NCBI GenBank assembly: GCA_019973155.2
Contig: BPQB01000015.1
Coordinates: forward strand, 1 to 64,000
Direction of reading: 5' to 3'
DNA length: 64,000 nt
Origin: Phanerochaete sordida
Lineage: Eukaryota > Basidiomycota > Agaricomycetes > Polyporales > Phanerochaetaceae
Position numbers and translations under genes: made by a program. The notes under the pieces are model-generated. The model saw only the letters and a list, made by a program, of their open reading frames with translations, was not told where the DNA came from and searched no databases. Shown in pieces: positions 35,515 to 47,913 of this stretch. Positions within the stretch are counted from its first letter, which is position 1, and each line of letters opens with the position of its first letter.

Positions 35515-38500
35515 TGACCCTTTGTGCTCGATATCCATCATTGGCGATTTGTATGTAAAATAATAGCCATCGATGTGCCTGGTCGCTAACGCCGCTTTTT
35601 TCGAGTAGTCTATGCTGAGCCTCTGGCTCTATAGTCGCAGTCTGTTATCACGACTACGCATCTGAGGCCGGAGGTTCCTGCGGCTCTGTGCTTCAGACCT
35701 GCGCCTCATTGTCAGTCGCTCGCAGACAACTGTGTCCGCCGATTGCGTGGTTCTCCACGCTACACTACTTCTTGACCCCATTTCCATGCTACTTGGCCCC
35801 TCTCGCAACCTCGATGTTCGCGATTGCATCGTAAAAATGGAAGCTTTCGTGTACAACTACCAGCGCAACGTTCTAGCATTCGCGTCGATTGCATAGCATG
35901 GCCATTTTGGGCACAATACACGTTTATGCCTAGGGTTCGACGTCGATCTCTCCAGTTCAGTTCCCGTGAATGCAGCGATAGCAAATCTGCACGTCAGGCG
36001 GATTAATGATCTACCTTGTTACCAGAAGCCAATCCCATTGGTCCACACTACTCTCTCGCTGGCTTGCTTATTGTCCAACGATCTGGACCGCGTGCCCGTA
36101 CGGCATCTCTGCTCATTGGAACCCTCTGCCGGGTTGTATTCGCTTCCGGAAAGTCCGCTCTATCGATCATGTCCTCTGCTCAGGTTTATAGGTCTATCTG
36201 GCATCTCGTCATGCATCTCGTCATGCAAATATCACAGGACGTGTACCAGCACTGCTCTGCAAGTTGCGAATGAGCCTGGACTCGGACCTTATTGCCGCCA
36301 CAGATTGAGTAATCAGCTCTTCCCTCAGACGCCACAGACCCTTGCTGGTCCTCCTTTCTGGTTCGCCAAGGCTCCAGAGCTGGATCCTATTCGCGCTTCT
36401 AGCCCGTGGCTTTTCTGCCAATTATGGAGACCCTCATTCTCTCGACCAATCAGCACAGACAGCGAACAGAGAACCAATTATCTGCCTCGACGCTCCGACG
36501 AGCTTTCTGCAGACAAGACACGACCATGTGGACAAGCAGTCGAGACACTCGCGATGGGCTGCGACTTTGCGTGTTATCGGACGACCAGCTAGCTGCCGCA
36601 AAGCACGCACAATAAGGTTTAGTGTGTGAATTTGACAAAGTGCACGACGGATCTTCGGTGCGTACCTGGGTGCACTGCTGAAGCGACGGCTCACAATTAC
36701 CTTCCAGACGCAAGGGGAACCCACCAGTCGAAGCCACCACATGGATCGTCCCTCAGGTCGTGTCCGCCCTTCGCATAGTCACCGTTTCACCGTCATCCTT
36801 AGTTTTCCTACTACACGACACTCGAGACTTGTCAGGGCAAAATCTGGCGTCCGGGCCGACATGTATTCACAAGCACGAACGCGCAAGCAGTCGCCCAGGG
36901 TCCCCACACTGAGGTCACGCCAAGCGGGGCCCTGCGCGGCGATGTCTTCGCCGCTGCAATCTCGAAACCTTCGCGGGTGCGCCACCTTGAGCTCGCGTCC
37001 GCTCCGGTGGGAATCCGAAGCCTGGCACCCTGCCAGTCCGCCGCTCCGTGTCATCGGCGCATGTAGAGCGGCCCACGTCTTCACGCAGCGAGCTGCCTTC
37101 GCGGGCGAATGGCGCAAAGGCCCTCCCCAGGCTGCCGTCACCTGGACGTGCGTCGCACGTCGCGAAGGCAGCGCGGCCGGCGCGCGCGCCGTGCCAACTT
37201 CCCGCTGGGGCTCGCGGTGCGCCGCAGATCGCGCGGGGTGCGAACGTTCGCCGGGATCGTCGGTCGCCACGGCGCGCTGGGCAGGCTCGTGCCCGCCCTG
37301 CGGGCCCAACGATAGACCGCCGGGGTCGCTTCGCCTCCGCGTCCTAGGGTCGTGGACGCGCTCCTGCTCCCCTGGTCCGAGTAGCCTCAGCGTTGCGCCC
37401 GCAGAATTTCCTAGGACGCTTTGTGAGCGACGGCTTGGTCTCAGCGTTCCGCACCCTGTCCCCGAATAGGGTGCTGCGTCTCCCGCCTGGCGATAGAATA
37501 GGCAGACGGTTCTGTCGTCGGGATAGCTGTGCTTGCTCGGGCTGCAAGGGCGATGCAGTCATCATGCGACCACATGCTGTAAACGGACGGCCGCCAGGAG
37601 TCAATCACAGTCATGTTGGGTATCATGTCGTACTGCTGGGATCTATTCGGGAAACGAACCTCGTGATGTTTGATTGGGTTGTTTTTGATTTCCATTCGAG
37701 ACATCGCGGTCATGAACGTATAGCATGAGCCTTCCCTGAAGGCCCTGCATTTCATACGGCGCATGCGAATGGGTCGCGCGCACTGCCTCAGGGTGCCCTG
37801 CCGAGTATTGCCCAAGCTCATGCAGCGGCGGCGGCGGCAGCGGAGGTCCGCTCGCTGCGGCGTTCGCGATGCTGTAACGTTCGCACCGGCGTAAAAGAAA
37901 ACTCTCGCGCGCATGTGGCCCATCGGGCTGACCGCGGGCATGATCCCAGCCGTCGCTGTCTCCGAATTCGAGCGCGGACAGCGAGGCTGCGTCGGAGCAA
38001 CGTGCCCTTACGTCGGCCGGCGGCGCACGCGGCCCTGCGCAGCCTGCTGCGGCGCCGCGTCGTGGGCTTAGGCTCGCTCGCGCGTCGGAGCGCAGCGGGC
38101 GTTGGGCGACTGCGAGGGCCCGCAGGGGCGGCGGGGGCTCCGGTTACTCAAGCCCCAGGGTCGCACGGACGCACACACGGCTGTCAAGCGTGTGCAGCGA
38201 GCCTCTCGGTGAGACGTCATCGCGAGCAATTGTCGAGCACGCGGTGCAGCGGTTTTGCATTTAGCGTGCGACCTGCAAGTGCGCGATCTGGGCACGCTGT
38301 TCGGTTTGGTCAGATACGCTGCGCCTTGGGCGTATCACGAGGCGAAGGCGTATATATTAGCGTGATGCTCGGGCGCCCAGGGTGGTAGATACTGGCGTCC
38401 CGAGAGGGCATTACCCACTGAGCTTCGTTCTAGAGTAGGCTCCGGAGCTCATAAGGGCGAAACCGCGAGCTTCTTCTGGAGCCTGTGTCAGTCATCTGCA

Positions 38501-39280
38501 GCGCAATTCTGTGCGTAGGCGCGACTCGTGCTCGTTCATTCCGGCTGGGTTTAGATGGAACAGGAGAAGAGAAGATGCCCAGTGCCCATCCCGTACCGTT
38601 CTGAGCAGGAGTGTTCCAGGTTAAGTCAGGCGTCGGTGGCGGCAGTGGGCCTTTGTAAAACATCCGAGGGGCAAGGTCTGAGCTTGAGAGTTTAGGGGGG
38701 CCTGGGAGGGATGCGAGTCGCAAAACGTCTGGAGGAGAGTGAATTGACGTACGATGGAACTGTACCTGCCTCGAGTCTGGGCATGCGACGTAAGTGGGCA
38801 GGAGCGTACGGGGCAGGACGCAGAGATGCTGCGTTCGGTGGCGGCTCCGCTAGCCGGCGATGGCGCCGAGGGCGTCCATCAGGCCGCCAGCGGGCTCGTC
38901 TTCCCTTCTATGGTAGAATGCGACCCTGGAAAACGACCCCCCACCGTTCAAGAGCTCCCCCCGCTCGTCCAATAGCCCGCTGACGCGTCTTTCTCCGCGA
39001 CGACCAACACCTCGTCCCGAGTCACTCGCCCTCCCCGCCGTCGCCCGCAGCGAGCAAGCACCCATCAGTCGGCTCCGTACCGTAGTCATCCGGTGCCGCC
39101 ATCGTCAGTCGTCCTAGGATTTGGAACCCAGATACCACCGCCACTCGACTCATCGTCCCGAGACCGCAGCGTCTCCGAGTGCCTTTCTCTTCCGCTCCTC
39201 CACCATCCTCTTCTCCATACCTTCGCCCCTAGTCCCTGCAGTTTTGGATCCGCCAGTCCCTCGGCCATACAAACACCACG
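35515..39280. other. Gene-free region with a GC-rich island (about 37.0-38.3 kb)
   Basis: From 35.5 to 36.8 kb only short random frames occur. From about 36.95 to 38.33 kb the DNA is very GC-rich, like the islands near 6-9 and 14-15.7 kb, again without family motifs. The last 300 bp before 39281 are C-rich on the plus strand and should carry the promoter and 5' leader of the AAA ATPase gene. Confidence 0.45.
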
Positions 39281-41795
39281 ATGGACGCACTCAAATCTCT
39301 TGTCCAACCCCTCGTCGGCGGAAGCGGAGGCTCAATGATTGACGGCGTGAAGCTCGTCGTGCTCGGTGGCACGGTCGAGACGGCACGCAGAATGGCGAGC
39401 TCTGGCTGGTGAGTGCCCTTGCGACGTGTGAGAACCCGCACGCTCACCGCCCATTGTCTTCTCCCGGCCCCCAGGTCGCACTTCATAAACTGTACGTTCC
39501 GATTTTCCACGAACGTGTGCGCCGCCACCGACTGACCCGCCCGCGCCCCGCAGCCTTCTTCCTGACCGCGCACTTTTCGGAGGAGGACTACCCGTATGAC
39601 TGGTTGATGCTGTGGCTGTCGCGTAGACCGGAATGGCAGCGCTCCCGCGAGTTCGAGACGACGACCCGGACGTCGACGCCGGGCTTCAGCTCCCGCACGG
39701 GAGACAACTCCTTCGGCGACGATGAAGAGAACGACGACGACGTGCCTGGAAAAGTCAAGACGCGCGTAGTGTTCCAGCCAACGCCGAATACGACACATAC
39801 CATCTACTACAGAGGTCACTGGCTCCGCGTCCGGCGCACGCGGAAGCAGGACCCGTACGGCGGCAGCAGCGAAGTGCTCTCCATCAGTGTCGTCGCGCGC
39901 AACAACTCCATCTTGAAGCAATTGGTGCTGCAAGCCAAAAAGGAGTATGAGGCAGAGGCGGTGCACCGAATTCAGATTTACTTCGCTGATTCCCATGGGT
40001 GCTGGAGGTGGACCGACTCGCGCCACAAGCGGCCGATGTCCTCCATCGTCCTCAACCCCGGAGTTAAGGAAATGCTGCTGTCGGACACGAAAGATTTTTT
40101 GAAATCTGAAAAGGTAATGTCATGAGTCTTATCGTTGAAGCAACGTTCGAACGTACCTAAGAGTACCGTCGTCGCGGAGCCTGGATCCGTTCGCACGCTG
40201 TTTGAGGCCCATCGGAACCTAAGAGCTGACAACGTTGAACCCCTTTAGTGGTACGCAGACCGCGGCATACCGTTCCGCCGAGGGTACCTGCTCCACGGTG
40301 TGCCCGGGTCAGGCAAAAGCTCGCTCATCCACGCTATCGCCGGCGAACTTATGCTCGACATCTACGTTGTATCGCTGTCGTCATCTTGGATCAACGATAG
40401 CACGTTGACGACACTCATGGGCCGCGTGCCGGCACGTTGCATTGTCTTGCTCGAAGACCTCGACGCCGCCTTCACCAGGAGCACTTCACGAGACGAAGAG
40501 GCAACGGGTAGCCCCGAGTCAAAGACTTCAAGCAACTCGTCGGAAAGCACAGACTCGCACTCACGTAGTCGGCGTCACAACAAAGAGCACCTCTCCGATG
40601 TCAACACGCTCAGTCTCAGCGGGCTGCTCAATGCTCTCGACGGTGTAGCTGCAAGCGAAGGTCGCATTCTATTCGCGTAAGTCATGCGCATACACGCACC
40701 GCTACTGCTCTCTGTAACTAACACCACCCTCCGCCAGTACGACCAACCATCTTGAGCGCCTCGACCCCGCTCTGTCACGTCCTGGTCGTATGGACGTCTG
40801 GGTTGAGTTCCGCAATGCATCGAAGTGGCAGGCCGAGCTCCTCTTCCGCAACTTCTTCCCGTCCTCGGACGAAGAAGAGGAGATCATCGAGGGTGACCTG
40901 GAGGGTGTCGAGCTCCCCATGCCGCCGTCGCCGTCGACATCGTCTGCGAGTTCGACGTTCTCGTCGCTTCTGTCCGCCATCAGCCCGGCGACATCGAGTG
41001 TGTCGTCATGGTCTGGCTCGTCAACGCCCTTGACTCCGGCCGGCTCGACGATGAACTCGCCCAAGGCCCCTAAAGCGAATCCTCTCGAGGCTTTGAAGAA
41101 CCAAGCCTATCTGCCGCCAGCGGTCGAGGAGGACGACATTGCCGCGTTCAAGCACACTTCACCTCCACTAGACGGCGAGACGCTATCGAAGCTCGCCAAG
41201 GAGTTCGCCGACTCGATTCCCGACGAGGAGTTCAGTGTCGCCGCGCTGCAGGGCTGTAAGTCTGGTTATATGCTGCCGTCGCCGTCGAGCTCGCTGACGA
41301 GAGTATCGCCCAGATCTGCTGAAGAACAAGTCGAGTCCGGAGAAGGCTGCAAGCATCGCTGCTGCGTGGGTCGTCGAGGAGCGGGAGATGAGGGAGCGGT
41401 TGAAGAAGGAACGCGAGCTCAAGGAAAAGCAGGCGGTGAGTATCGATGGCTATCTCGGCGAATCCCGACGCATTACATCCGCTTGCCATATTTGGTACTT
41501 ATTGTTGTTCGCCTATTTCCAGCGCGAGAAACGTCGTCAGGAACTCCTTGAGCAGGCCGCCGACAAGAAGAAGGCCGAGGAGGAGGCTGCAAAGCTTGCT
41601 GCTGCTGGCCAGACGGCAGCAGTGATCACCGACATCGTAGTGCCAGTCCCGGCGCCCCCTGCGCTCCCCGTAGTCATCGACATCGAGGAGAACAAGGAGA
41701 ACGCCTCCCAGGACGACCAGAGCGACTCCGAGTCAAGCTCGGGCTCGCGCACCCCTGGCGACGAGCCCGCACCGTGGATACAGGTCGATAACTGA
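39281..41795 (+). CDS. BCS1-like AAA ATPase
   Basis: Yeast Bcs1 is a mitochondrial inner-membrane AAA translocase that inserts the Rieske protein into complex III; fungi also carry many Bcs1-like paralogues. Seven exons fit: 39281-39408, 39475-39491 (17 bp), 39554-40113, 40249-40676, 40738-41255, 41314-41435 and 41523-41795. They give 681 residues. A BCS1_N domain with WSHFINSFFLTAHF and YDWLMLWLSR leads to the ATPase. Walker A is HGVPGSGKSS (K258) and Walker B is IVLLEDLDAAF (E304, D305). A Ser-rich insert of about 45 residues follows. Then come [36 protein letters not shown] and a lid domain with a Ser-rich insert. A Lys/Glu coiled coil and an acidic tail end the chain. The tail and inserts make it longer than true Bcs1 (about 450), so a paralogue is more likely. 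Confidence 0.9.
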
Positions 41796-42061
41796 CTCGG
41801 GCCCGAGTCGGCTCCGGTATCACCCGCGCCGCAGGAGACCGTCCTCGTCCCATCGCGCCCCACGACTCCCTACGACTCTATCGCTGCTTACGCTACGAAC
41901 CAGTCCGCGCCCGGTGCCGCTGCGGTTCACGACCTGATACGTCGGCACGCAAGAGGCTACGCGCTGATCCAGTTTGTGCAATATTATTTGCTCCATCTGT
42001 CCCTGTCGCTCTGGCTCAAGGTCTTGGGCGGCGGTGGGCCGCCACGGACGTGAACGTGCTC

Positions 42062-42436
42062 CTATAGAGAACCTTGCTTGATGATGTTCTGCTTGTGCTC
42101 TTGCTCTCGATCGACATTCCATCCCATCGTGACTTTCTTCCGCATTGTTGTCCTCGCATCCATCCCAATTTCCTCAGCCTTTTTTGTTGCATATATATCT
42201 TCGCATTTTTTGACCGCTTCCATCTCTCGTCTTCGCCGTTCGCACTTCGTGCAATCTTTGTGGATGTATTTCTGCAACTGCTCAGACGCAATATCATACA
42301 TGTTCACCCCAACGATTGAGCGCGCCGTCGAACATGCCGCGTAAGGGTGAAGTAGTATGCTATACCCAGCTAGTTTCGCACTAGACACATGCAGCCATCG
42401 AGTGCCTGTAGCCCTCCGTCTACCAATGACATGCAT
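42062..42436 (-). CDS. Possible small charged protein, 124 residues
   Basis: A minus-strand frame runs from ATG at 42436 to TAG at 42062; an internal ATG at 42301 would give 79 residues. The C-terminal two thirds are strongly charged and look helical (KCERRRREMEAVKKCEDIY). The frame lies tail to tail with the ATPase gene. I do not recognise it, and chance is possible. It could also be the last exon of a longer gene. Confidence 0.3.
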   Translation of the reverse strand: MHVIGRRRATGTRWLHVSSAKLAGYSILLHPYAACSTARSIVGVNMYDIASEQLQKYIHKDCTKCERRRREMEAVKKCEDIYATKKAEEIGMDARTTMRKKVTMGWNVDREQEHKQNIIKQGSL

Positions 42437-43670
42437 GGCTGTGCACTCGCAGCGGTCTGTCTAGATCGGCATATTGAGATGACTCTCCAGTGCGGCAAGC
42501 AACTCGCTGAGAGCGTAGAAAAATGCAGCAGCGCGATACACGAAGAGCCAAGAGCGGAGGCTTCCACGCGAAACCTTTAGACAAAACTGTCAAGTGCGTA
42601 CTATATCTCGATGCGCATAGAAGAACGATATCTGTGTTTTGCCAAGCTACAGGGATACAGGTGCAGAACGTGTGCGCCGCGGAAAATGTGCGCCCAATGG
42701 CAGTGTTCCTCTAGTCTAGCTTGCGTCTGTGGGGAGAACAGATCAACCACGAGTCACCAATGCGTGTAGATAGTAGGGTTAAACCACCTGAGACCATCCT
42801 GCCTGAGCGTCCACAGCCGGGGTGGACGTACGACGAAGTCATTGATATCGCCCAACCAAAGACCGGCGCTTGCTCTTGAAGTACGTTCGACTCCGGTAGT
42901 AAGCCATGCGACGAGGGAGTGTGGGTGGGTGGGTTTGTGACGCAGTCCCTTATTGGCTCATGACTGGTTCAACATGAGATCGATAGGACATGAACGTGGA
43001 GAGTACTTGATTCTCTCTAGCTGAGCTGACTCCGCCCTTGCGCCTGCCACCGCATCTAGTGTCATCCAATAAAAGGAGGGCCAACTTCTAGCGGGTTGGG
43101 TACCATCAACTTCGAGTCGGGAGGGCGTCGAGCAACTGCAAAGTGGCATGAGCCATCAGCTGTACTTCACAAGTAAGAATAAAGTAGTACGAACCTCAGT
43201 CATGCTGTGTTGATATCTTGACCATTTGCCCGAGCTCATAATGCGATATGTCCTTGCTGGGTGAACTCGTATAGGGGGTTGACGAGATCCATTGAACCAG
43301 ACGGTGGGTGGACGAGAGAGAAGATCGGGCGTCGATTGAACACGCCTTTCAGAGATTCGTTACCACTGGCTTATAGAATAAGCTTGCCCTTGAATGCTTA
43401 TGTATTACAGTTTTGAAGTGCTTGTTACGTGGGTAAGCACTGATAAACAATGAGCTGCTTACTAGCCGAGCAGCTTGTGCCCGCCTGGACAGACCGCTTG
43501 CACCCAACCCTTCGCGAAGACGAGATCTGTGGCTATCATTGACGGTATTCCACACTGTCGACGCATATCAATAGCTGTTCAAGATAGCTTGAAGACGCAC
43601 AGAGCCCTTTTGCGATGACCAGGCCGAAGCACTGCAACCTGCGAACCTCACGAGACGTCCCACTTCAGAG
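42437..43670. other. Gene-free stretch before the small-gene cluster
   Basis: About 1.2 kb of ordinary composition, less GC-rich than the left half of the window. Only short frames without splice support are present. Nothing else is visible. Confidence 0.45.
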
Positions 43671-44049
43671 CTACTCCGTATACACAAGATACGCTCCCAA
43701 GTCCCTGCTGAGCTGCTTGAAGCTGACCGTGATGTGCTCCGGCTCTGTTCCGTTTATCCCACGATGCGCGCATTTGCTGGACTCGCGCCGTCAGCTTGAA
43801 CGCTCGAACGTACGGAGGCTACGAACACACGCACCGAATTCGCGCACGCGTCGCGATCGGCAGCTTCGTTCGCGCATACGCGCGGACTTTTGTCTCGTGC
43901 CAGCCTTCAACGTCGCCTCGGAACCGCGGCTCGTCCTTCATGTGCACGGCTTCTGCCTTCGCAGGCGCGGTCCACTCGACCGTCAGCGTCTGCCCGCTCG
44001 CTGGCGCGCTCTGCGGCGCGTCTGGGACGGTGTTGGTGCTGCTGGACAT
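43671..44049 (-). CDS. Small paralogous protein, short member 1 (106 residues)
   Basis: First placed member of the family that defines the 43.7-61.6 kb cluster. Exon 1 (44049-43835) encodes a variable Ser/Pro-rich start, then VEWTAPAKAEAV, DEPRFRGDVEGWHE and ARIR. A 58-bp phase-2 intron follows. Exon 2 (43776-43671) begins RKCAHRG, continues TEPEHITVSFK and ends LVYTE. Both exons align residue for residue with the members at 47.9, 49.9 and 51.4 kb, which is the evidence for the model. The core is rich in charged residues and lacks Cys pairs, signal peptide and membrane segments, so a soluble intracellular protein is likely. Function is unknown. A TATTTAA element lies about 100 bp upstream of the start. 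Confidence 0.7.
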
Positions 44050-44463
44050 TTTCGTGTCGCGAGCTATCCTGTACGCGAGCACGAGCTGTGGACGAGGGAA
44101 CGGAGTGAGCTGGGATGAGCTGGATCAGCTACACGCTGTCCATCTGTTAAATACGCGATGATGTCGAGGAGAGGTCTACCAGGAAAACAATTAGCTCGAA
44201 GCAGTCTAGTCAGATATCTGGGAAGAGCAGATCAGAAAACTGATTCATTCGATAGTTTGACGAGTACAGTATGCAAAGGCTTAGGGGTCGTCGAGCGGAG
44301 AGTGGAGAAGGCAAGCCTGAGCGACACTTCGTGGAAAGGAGATATTAATACAACGACGACGTTCAGGGGCCAGAACAAACTAAGAGGCGGGGATAAGGAG
44401 GGCGTGAGTGCGATGGCAGGGAGGGGAACTATCTGCAGGACATGGCATCCGCAGGATACCGGC

Positions 44464-44701
44464 CTAATCGTGGTTGACGTAGACGCGGCGCGCTGGGGAG
44501 TTCTTATCGCTGGCCTTGTAGGCCATGGTGATGTGCTCGCCCTCGGTGGCAAGCGCTGGGCCCTTGTGTGCAGACGTCCTGTAATCCGCATAAGCACGGC
44601 GTCGCCGCACGACGTGCATTGTGACCGAACCTAGTCCTGGGCTTGTCCGTCTGAGGTACGGTCTGCTCGACGTTCTGTGTACCGCTCGCTTCGTCTGGCA
44701 T
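44464..44701 (-). CDS. Small paralogous protein lacking the core exon (61 residues)
   Basis: Exon 1 (44701-44631) codes for only 23 hydrophilic residues. It has none of the DPR/WHE core. A 52-bp phase-2 intron leads to exon 2 (44578-44464), which keeps the family signature: TSAHKG, EGEHITMAYK and a VYVNHD end. The intron position and phase equal those of the complete members. Either it is a truncated paralogue, or the true first exon lies further upstream: a TATATAA box sits near 44905, about 200 bp upstream, farther than in the other members. It lies in tandem with short member 1. Confidence 0.5.
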
Positions 44702-46169
44702 GGCGACTCAGTTATGCAGCGGGCTTGATGTCCAGGGGTTCTAGGATAGCTGGTCAGGTCGGTTCTGACTCGTGACAACCAGCGTCGAGGGTCGCTGGGC
44801 AAGCCAGCGACATCGCTTGGGTCGCGGAAGAGATGCGAGGACTCACCGCAGGATAGCACGGTCGCTCCGTCCTGCTGAACCAAGGGGCGCCGAGAAGATC
44901 GCTTATATATGTTTCGATTGAGGACTCCATGGCAAAGAGATAGCAGAGGTGCAGAGGATGTGGGAACGAGGGCAGGCTGCAGGGCAGGGAGCATGCATTG
45001 CGGCGCATAGTGGTGTCAGTCGTGCCCTGGAGAAGCCAGGGTTGGGCGTCCTAGGAAATCCTAGGAACGGTCATATGCTCATGCGACCAGACTACGAGCC
45101 GATAAACAACAGACCTTGGGAGCAACATTGACAGCCTTCCCATCGACGGGGACTCGCTACCAATAAGAACCCATTCGGCCGTCTGTTGCCCCATAGAGTT
45201 GACGCTGCCTACGTGATATTTGGTCATCCGCGGTCAGCGGAGAGCTATGTAAGAGTGGCTGGGAAAGCTTAGAGAACATTTATAATGCAGCCAGATCGTA
45301 AACCTACCAGGAATTGGCAGCGATCCATCCATACGAGTGCTGCACATCCGAGCCTTGCGGGACGCTGGCCTCCCCCTGCGCCTCTGGTACCCTGAAAGCC
45401 GACGCGATTGAGCCGTGCCGAAGTACCGGACCGTAGATACCCGCGTATTACTTGCAACGAAACCTTTGGTTTGCATTGCTGGTCCATGCTGTAACACGCA
45501 TCCCCGAGCTATGACAGCGATGGTTCTCTCAGAGCTTTGTTGAGCCAGCGTGGTATGAGTTCGTCATCGAGCGATGGCCTGCGCGAGCATCCGGGGTCAT
45601 TGGTACGAGAAGAGCACATCAAATATGGGCTCGTACCTCCACATTGTGAGGGTGGGAGCAACTCCCGCGGGTCATTCAGGTGCTCGAGGGCAGCAGGGGG
45701 CTCGTGGTCGTGTTGGTACGGAAGCAAGACACGCGAAGAGATTGGCGCTCTGAATATTGGCCCCGCCGCGCAATGGTCCCGGGCCTCGGAACAATTTCTA
45801 GAACTGTAAGCCTGCCGAGCCAAGTTGTGGGTTATATGGTTCGTTGTTCTCAGCCTATATATTCGCGACTTATGGAGTATTTCCGTTTGTTTAGAAGTAA
45901 TCAACACAGTGAAGCAGGGCGAGGTCGACGCCTGTCCGAGCGTCGCTGTCATGGAGAGGTCAATCTTGCAGGAGTCATGATAACGTGCTCGCAGCAGATA
46001 AGACCAGAATAATGAAGTAGGGAGCCTCTTCTGCATGCAATTTGCATGCGATGACAAGGGTTCAAGCACAACTCACACTAATGCAATGGCATGGACTCGC
46101 CTGGCGAGACATTTGGCCCCACGAAATGCAGGCAGCACAGAGAAGTCCGGCGCAAGCAGGGACAGGGAG
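44702..46169. other. Spacer in the small-gene cluster
   Basis: Upstream region of the core-less member, then about 1.2 kb with no convincing exon. A 186-codon minus frame at 45509-46069 is open but lacks the family motifs and has no support. Confidence 0.4.
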
Positions 46170-46500
46170 GTATTTCCTGTAATCCTGTGCGTCGATATAG
46201 ATACGGCGTGCGCCAAGATCTATGTTGCTCAGCGTATGGGCTACGGTGCAACGCTCTTGGTTTATGGAGTCCACCCCGCCCCGTGCGCCAGCTGTCCGGA
46301 CTGGACCGACTCAGTTGCGATCTATGATGGCGATAATATTGAGCACCATACCCTCATCCTCGTTCCAACAGGATCGTTTTCCTCAGCATCCTTGGGGCCC
46401 TTCTACTCGCACCCGTCTTGTTGTCGTCTTTGTAGCGAGGGTCATCGAGTCGGGCGAGCGCTGAGCTTTCATTTCGTAGGGCCGGCCTAGAGGATTTCGA
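46170..46500 (-). pseudogene. Decayed copy of the small paralogous gene
   Basis: Two remnants lie in the right order and spacing on the minus strand. At about 46475-46420 the text LARLDDPRYKDDNK matches the core of the short members, but the WHE part is lost and frames break. At about 46290-46190, VDSINQERCTVAHTLSNIDL and then GARRIYID aligns without gaps to the EHITV...RDL...VYT exon. Stops and frameshifts separate and flank them. I describe the remnants only. It shows that the family has been duplicating and dying at this locus. Confidence 0.5.
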
Positions 46501-47764
46501 CGGGCTTCGTGCCTTCATAGGGTCATCTGTATTTGAACGTTTACGGAGAGGTAAATTATTGAGGGCTTACGACACGTCATAGAGCTTGGTACGAAGGGTG
46601 GAGAGCAGACGTGATCCAGTGAATCCCGCTGCCGCTCAGACGCGGGGAATTTTGGCATGACAGGGCACTGTAGAAACAGAAGGCACAGCGGGGAACACAT
46701 ATGTATACTTTGTTTTCTGTAGCTCGAGAGCGGGCAGGCTGTTGACCGCGAATAACAATACTCGTAGCTCACCAAGAGTCGGTGCCGCTGAGGCAGTTAT
46801 TAACGCGTCCGATGCGTCTGATATGTCGCTACAACAACCTCCGAATATGCAAAGCTGCCCTGCCGCCGCGGAGCCCATCTCTGCCGGATTTTCCGGCCTT
46901 TCGCCGCGATGCATGACGCTCCGCTATCCCGTGCGCGACTGGTTCAAAATCGTGAGTGCCGTGGGATATCGCGTCGCCCAATTAGAGTGTGTGTTTGTCA
47001 GGCGTCCCCTTGTCGTGGTCATCCAGGGTCTCAAGGCCCTTGGAGCATGAGAAAGGTACATGCAACGCGACGCGTTTGACAGCCTTCTCGAGAGAAAATG
47101 ATCAGTCATGAGACTGTGCGTACCGTTCGTCTACCTTCTACGCTTGCGGCTGTATCTGAACAGACCAGCGCGGCCCGTGTGCTGAGATTTGGAAAATCAG
47201 CGTAGTCAGCAGTACTTCCCAGCGGCGTGAACTGCCGTGGAATCGAAGTCTGGCCATGGCGGCTTCCAAGCGCAAGAAACAAGCATGGAGTCCTGGCTGT
47301 GAAGACGGCAAGAGGTGCTCAACCTCGGGCAGTACCCTATAGCAAAGGAGGGTGTGAGTGCATGGCAGGGGATGCCGCTGAGGGCCACTCAGAAAAAGAA
47401 GGAAAGCTGGAGCTTTTGACGCGAGCGTCAGCTGCGCCGCGAAGGCCGAAGGCCATTGTGATTTACCCATCCTTCGCTGCCAGTGCTAATTTTTTAGATT
47501 CTCTGTTATAATGACCAATAGCTCCCAGGCACCCCTTTTTTTAGCTCATTGGCCTCGGCGAATACAGCGTAGGATCGTAGCCAGATTCAAACCAGCATGC
47601 GACTGAAGAAGCATCCCCCATGAGCAACGACAAGATCATATCCGGGTTGAAATAATATCATAAAACATACAACTCGTCGAGCCTTCCAAACCTAGCAGAT
47701 ACAGCAGGAAGCTTTAGCTTTTTCCGGTCATGGGCACGCAGAACTGGGACGCATACTAACACAA
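46501..47764. other. Spacer in the small-gene cluster
   Basis: No exon with family motifs was found. Several 60-110-codon frames occur on both strands without splice partners. It includes the upstream side of the decayed copy. Confidence 0.4.
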
Positions 47765-47854
47765 GCGCATGAGAGGAGAAGCGCATGAGAGGAGAAGCGC
47801 ACGAGAGGAGAAGCGCACGAGAGGAGAGGCGCACGAGAGGAGAGGCGCACGGAG
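47765..47854 (+). repeat. 16-bp minisatellite, about 5.5 copies
   Basis: The unit GCGCAYGAGAGGAGAR starts at 47765 and repeats at 16-bp steps to about 47844, then breaks off partway into a sixth copy. The units differ by one or two transitions. It sits about 60 bp beyond the stop codon of short member 2. Confidence 0.85.
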
Positions 47855-47913
47855 AACACGCGAAACCATAAGCCATGGCCTCCAGGACTGGGCGCACGAC
47901 GTTTTGCTGACGT

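Noticed and set aside
42062..43600. Search for another small-family member near 42-43.6 kb
   Set aside because: Neither the DPR/WHE core nor the EHITV exon signature was found on either strand there.
45509..46069. A 186-codon minus-strand frame with NDPGCSRRPSLDDE
   Set aside because: It has a faint likeness to the family core but no WHE, no RIR end and no second exon at the right distance.
46035..46490. A 151-codon plus-strand frame
   Set aside because: It is antisense to the decayed family copy and has no motif of its own.
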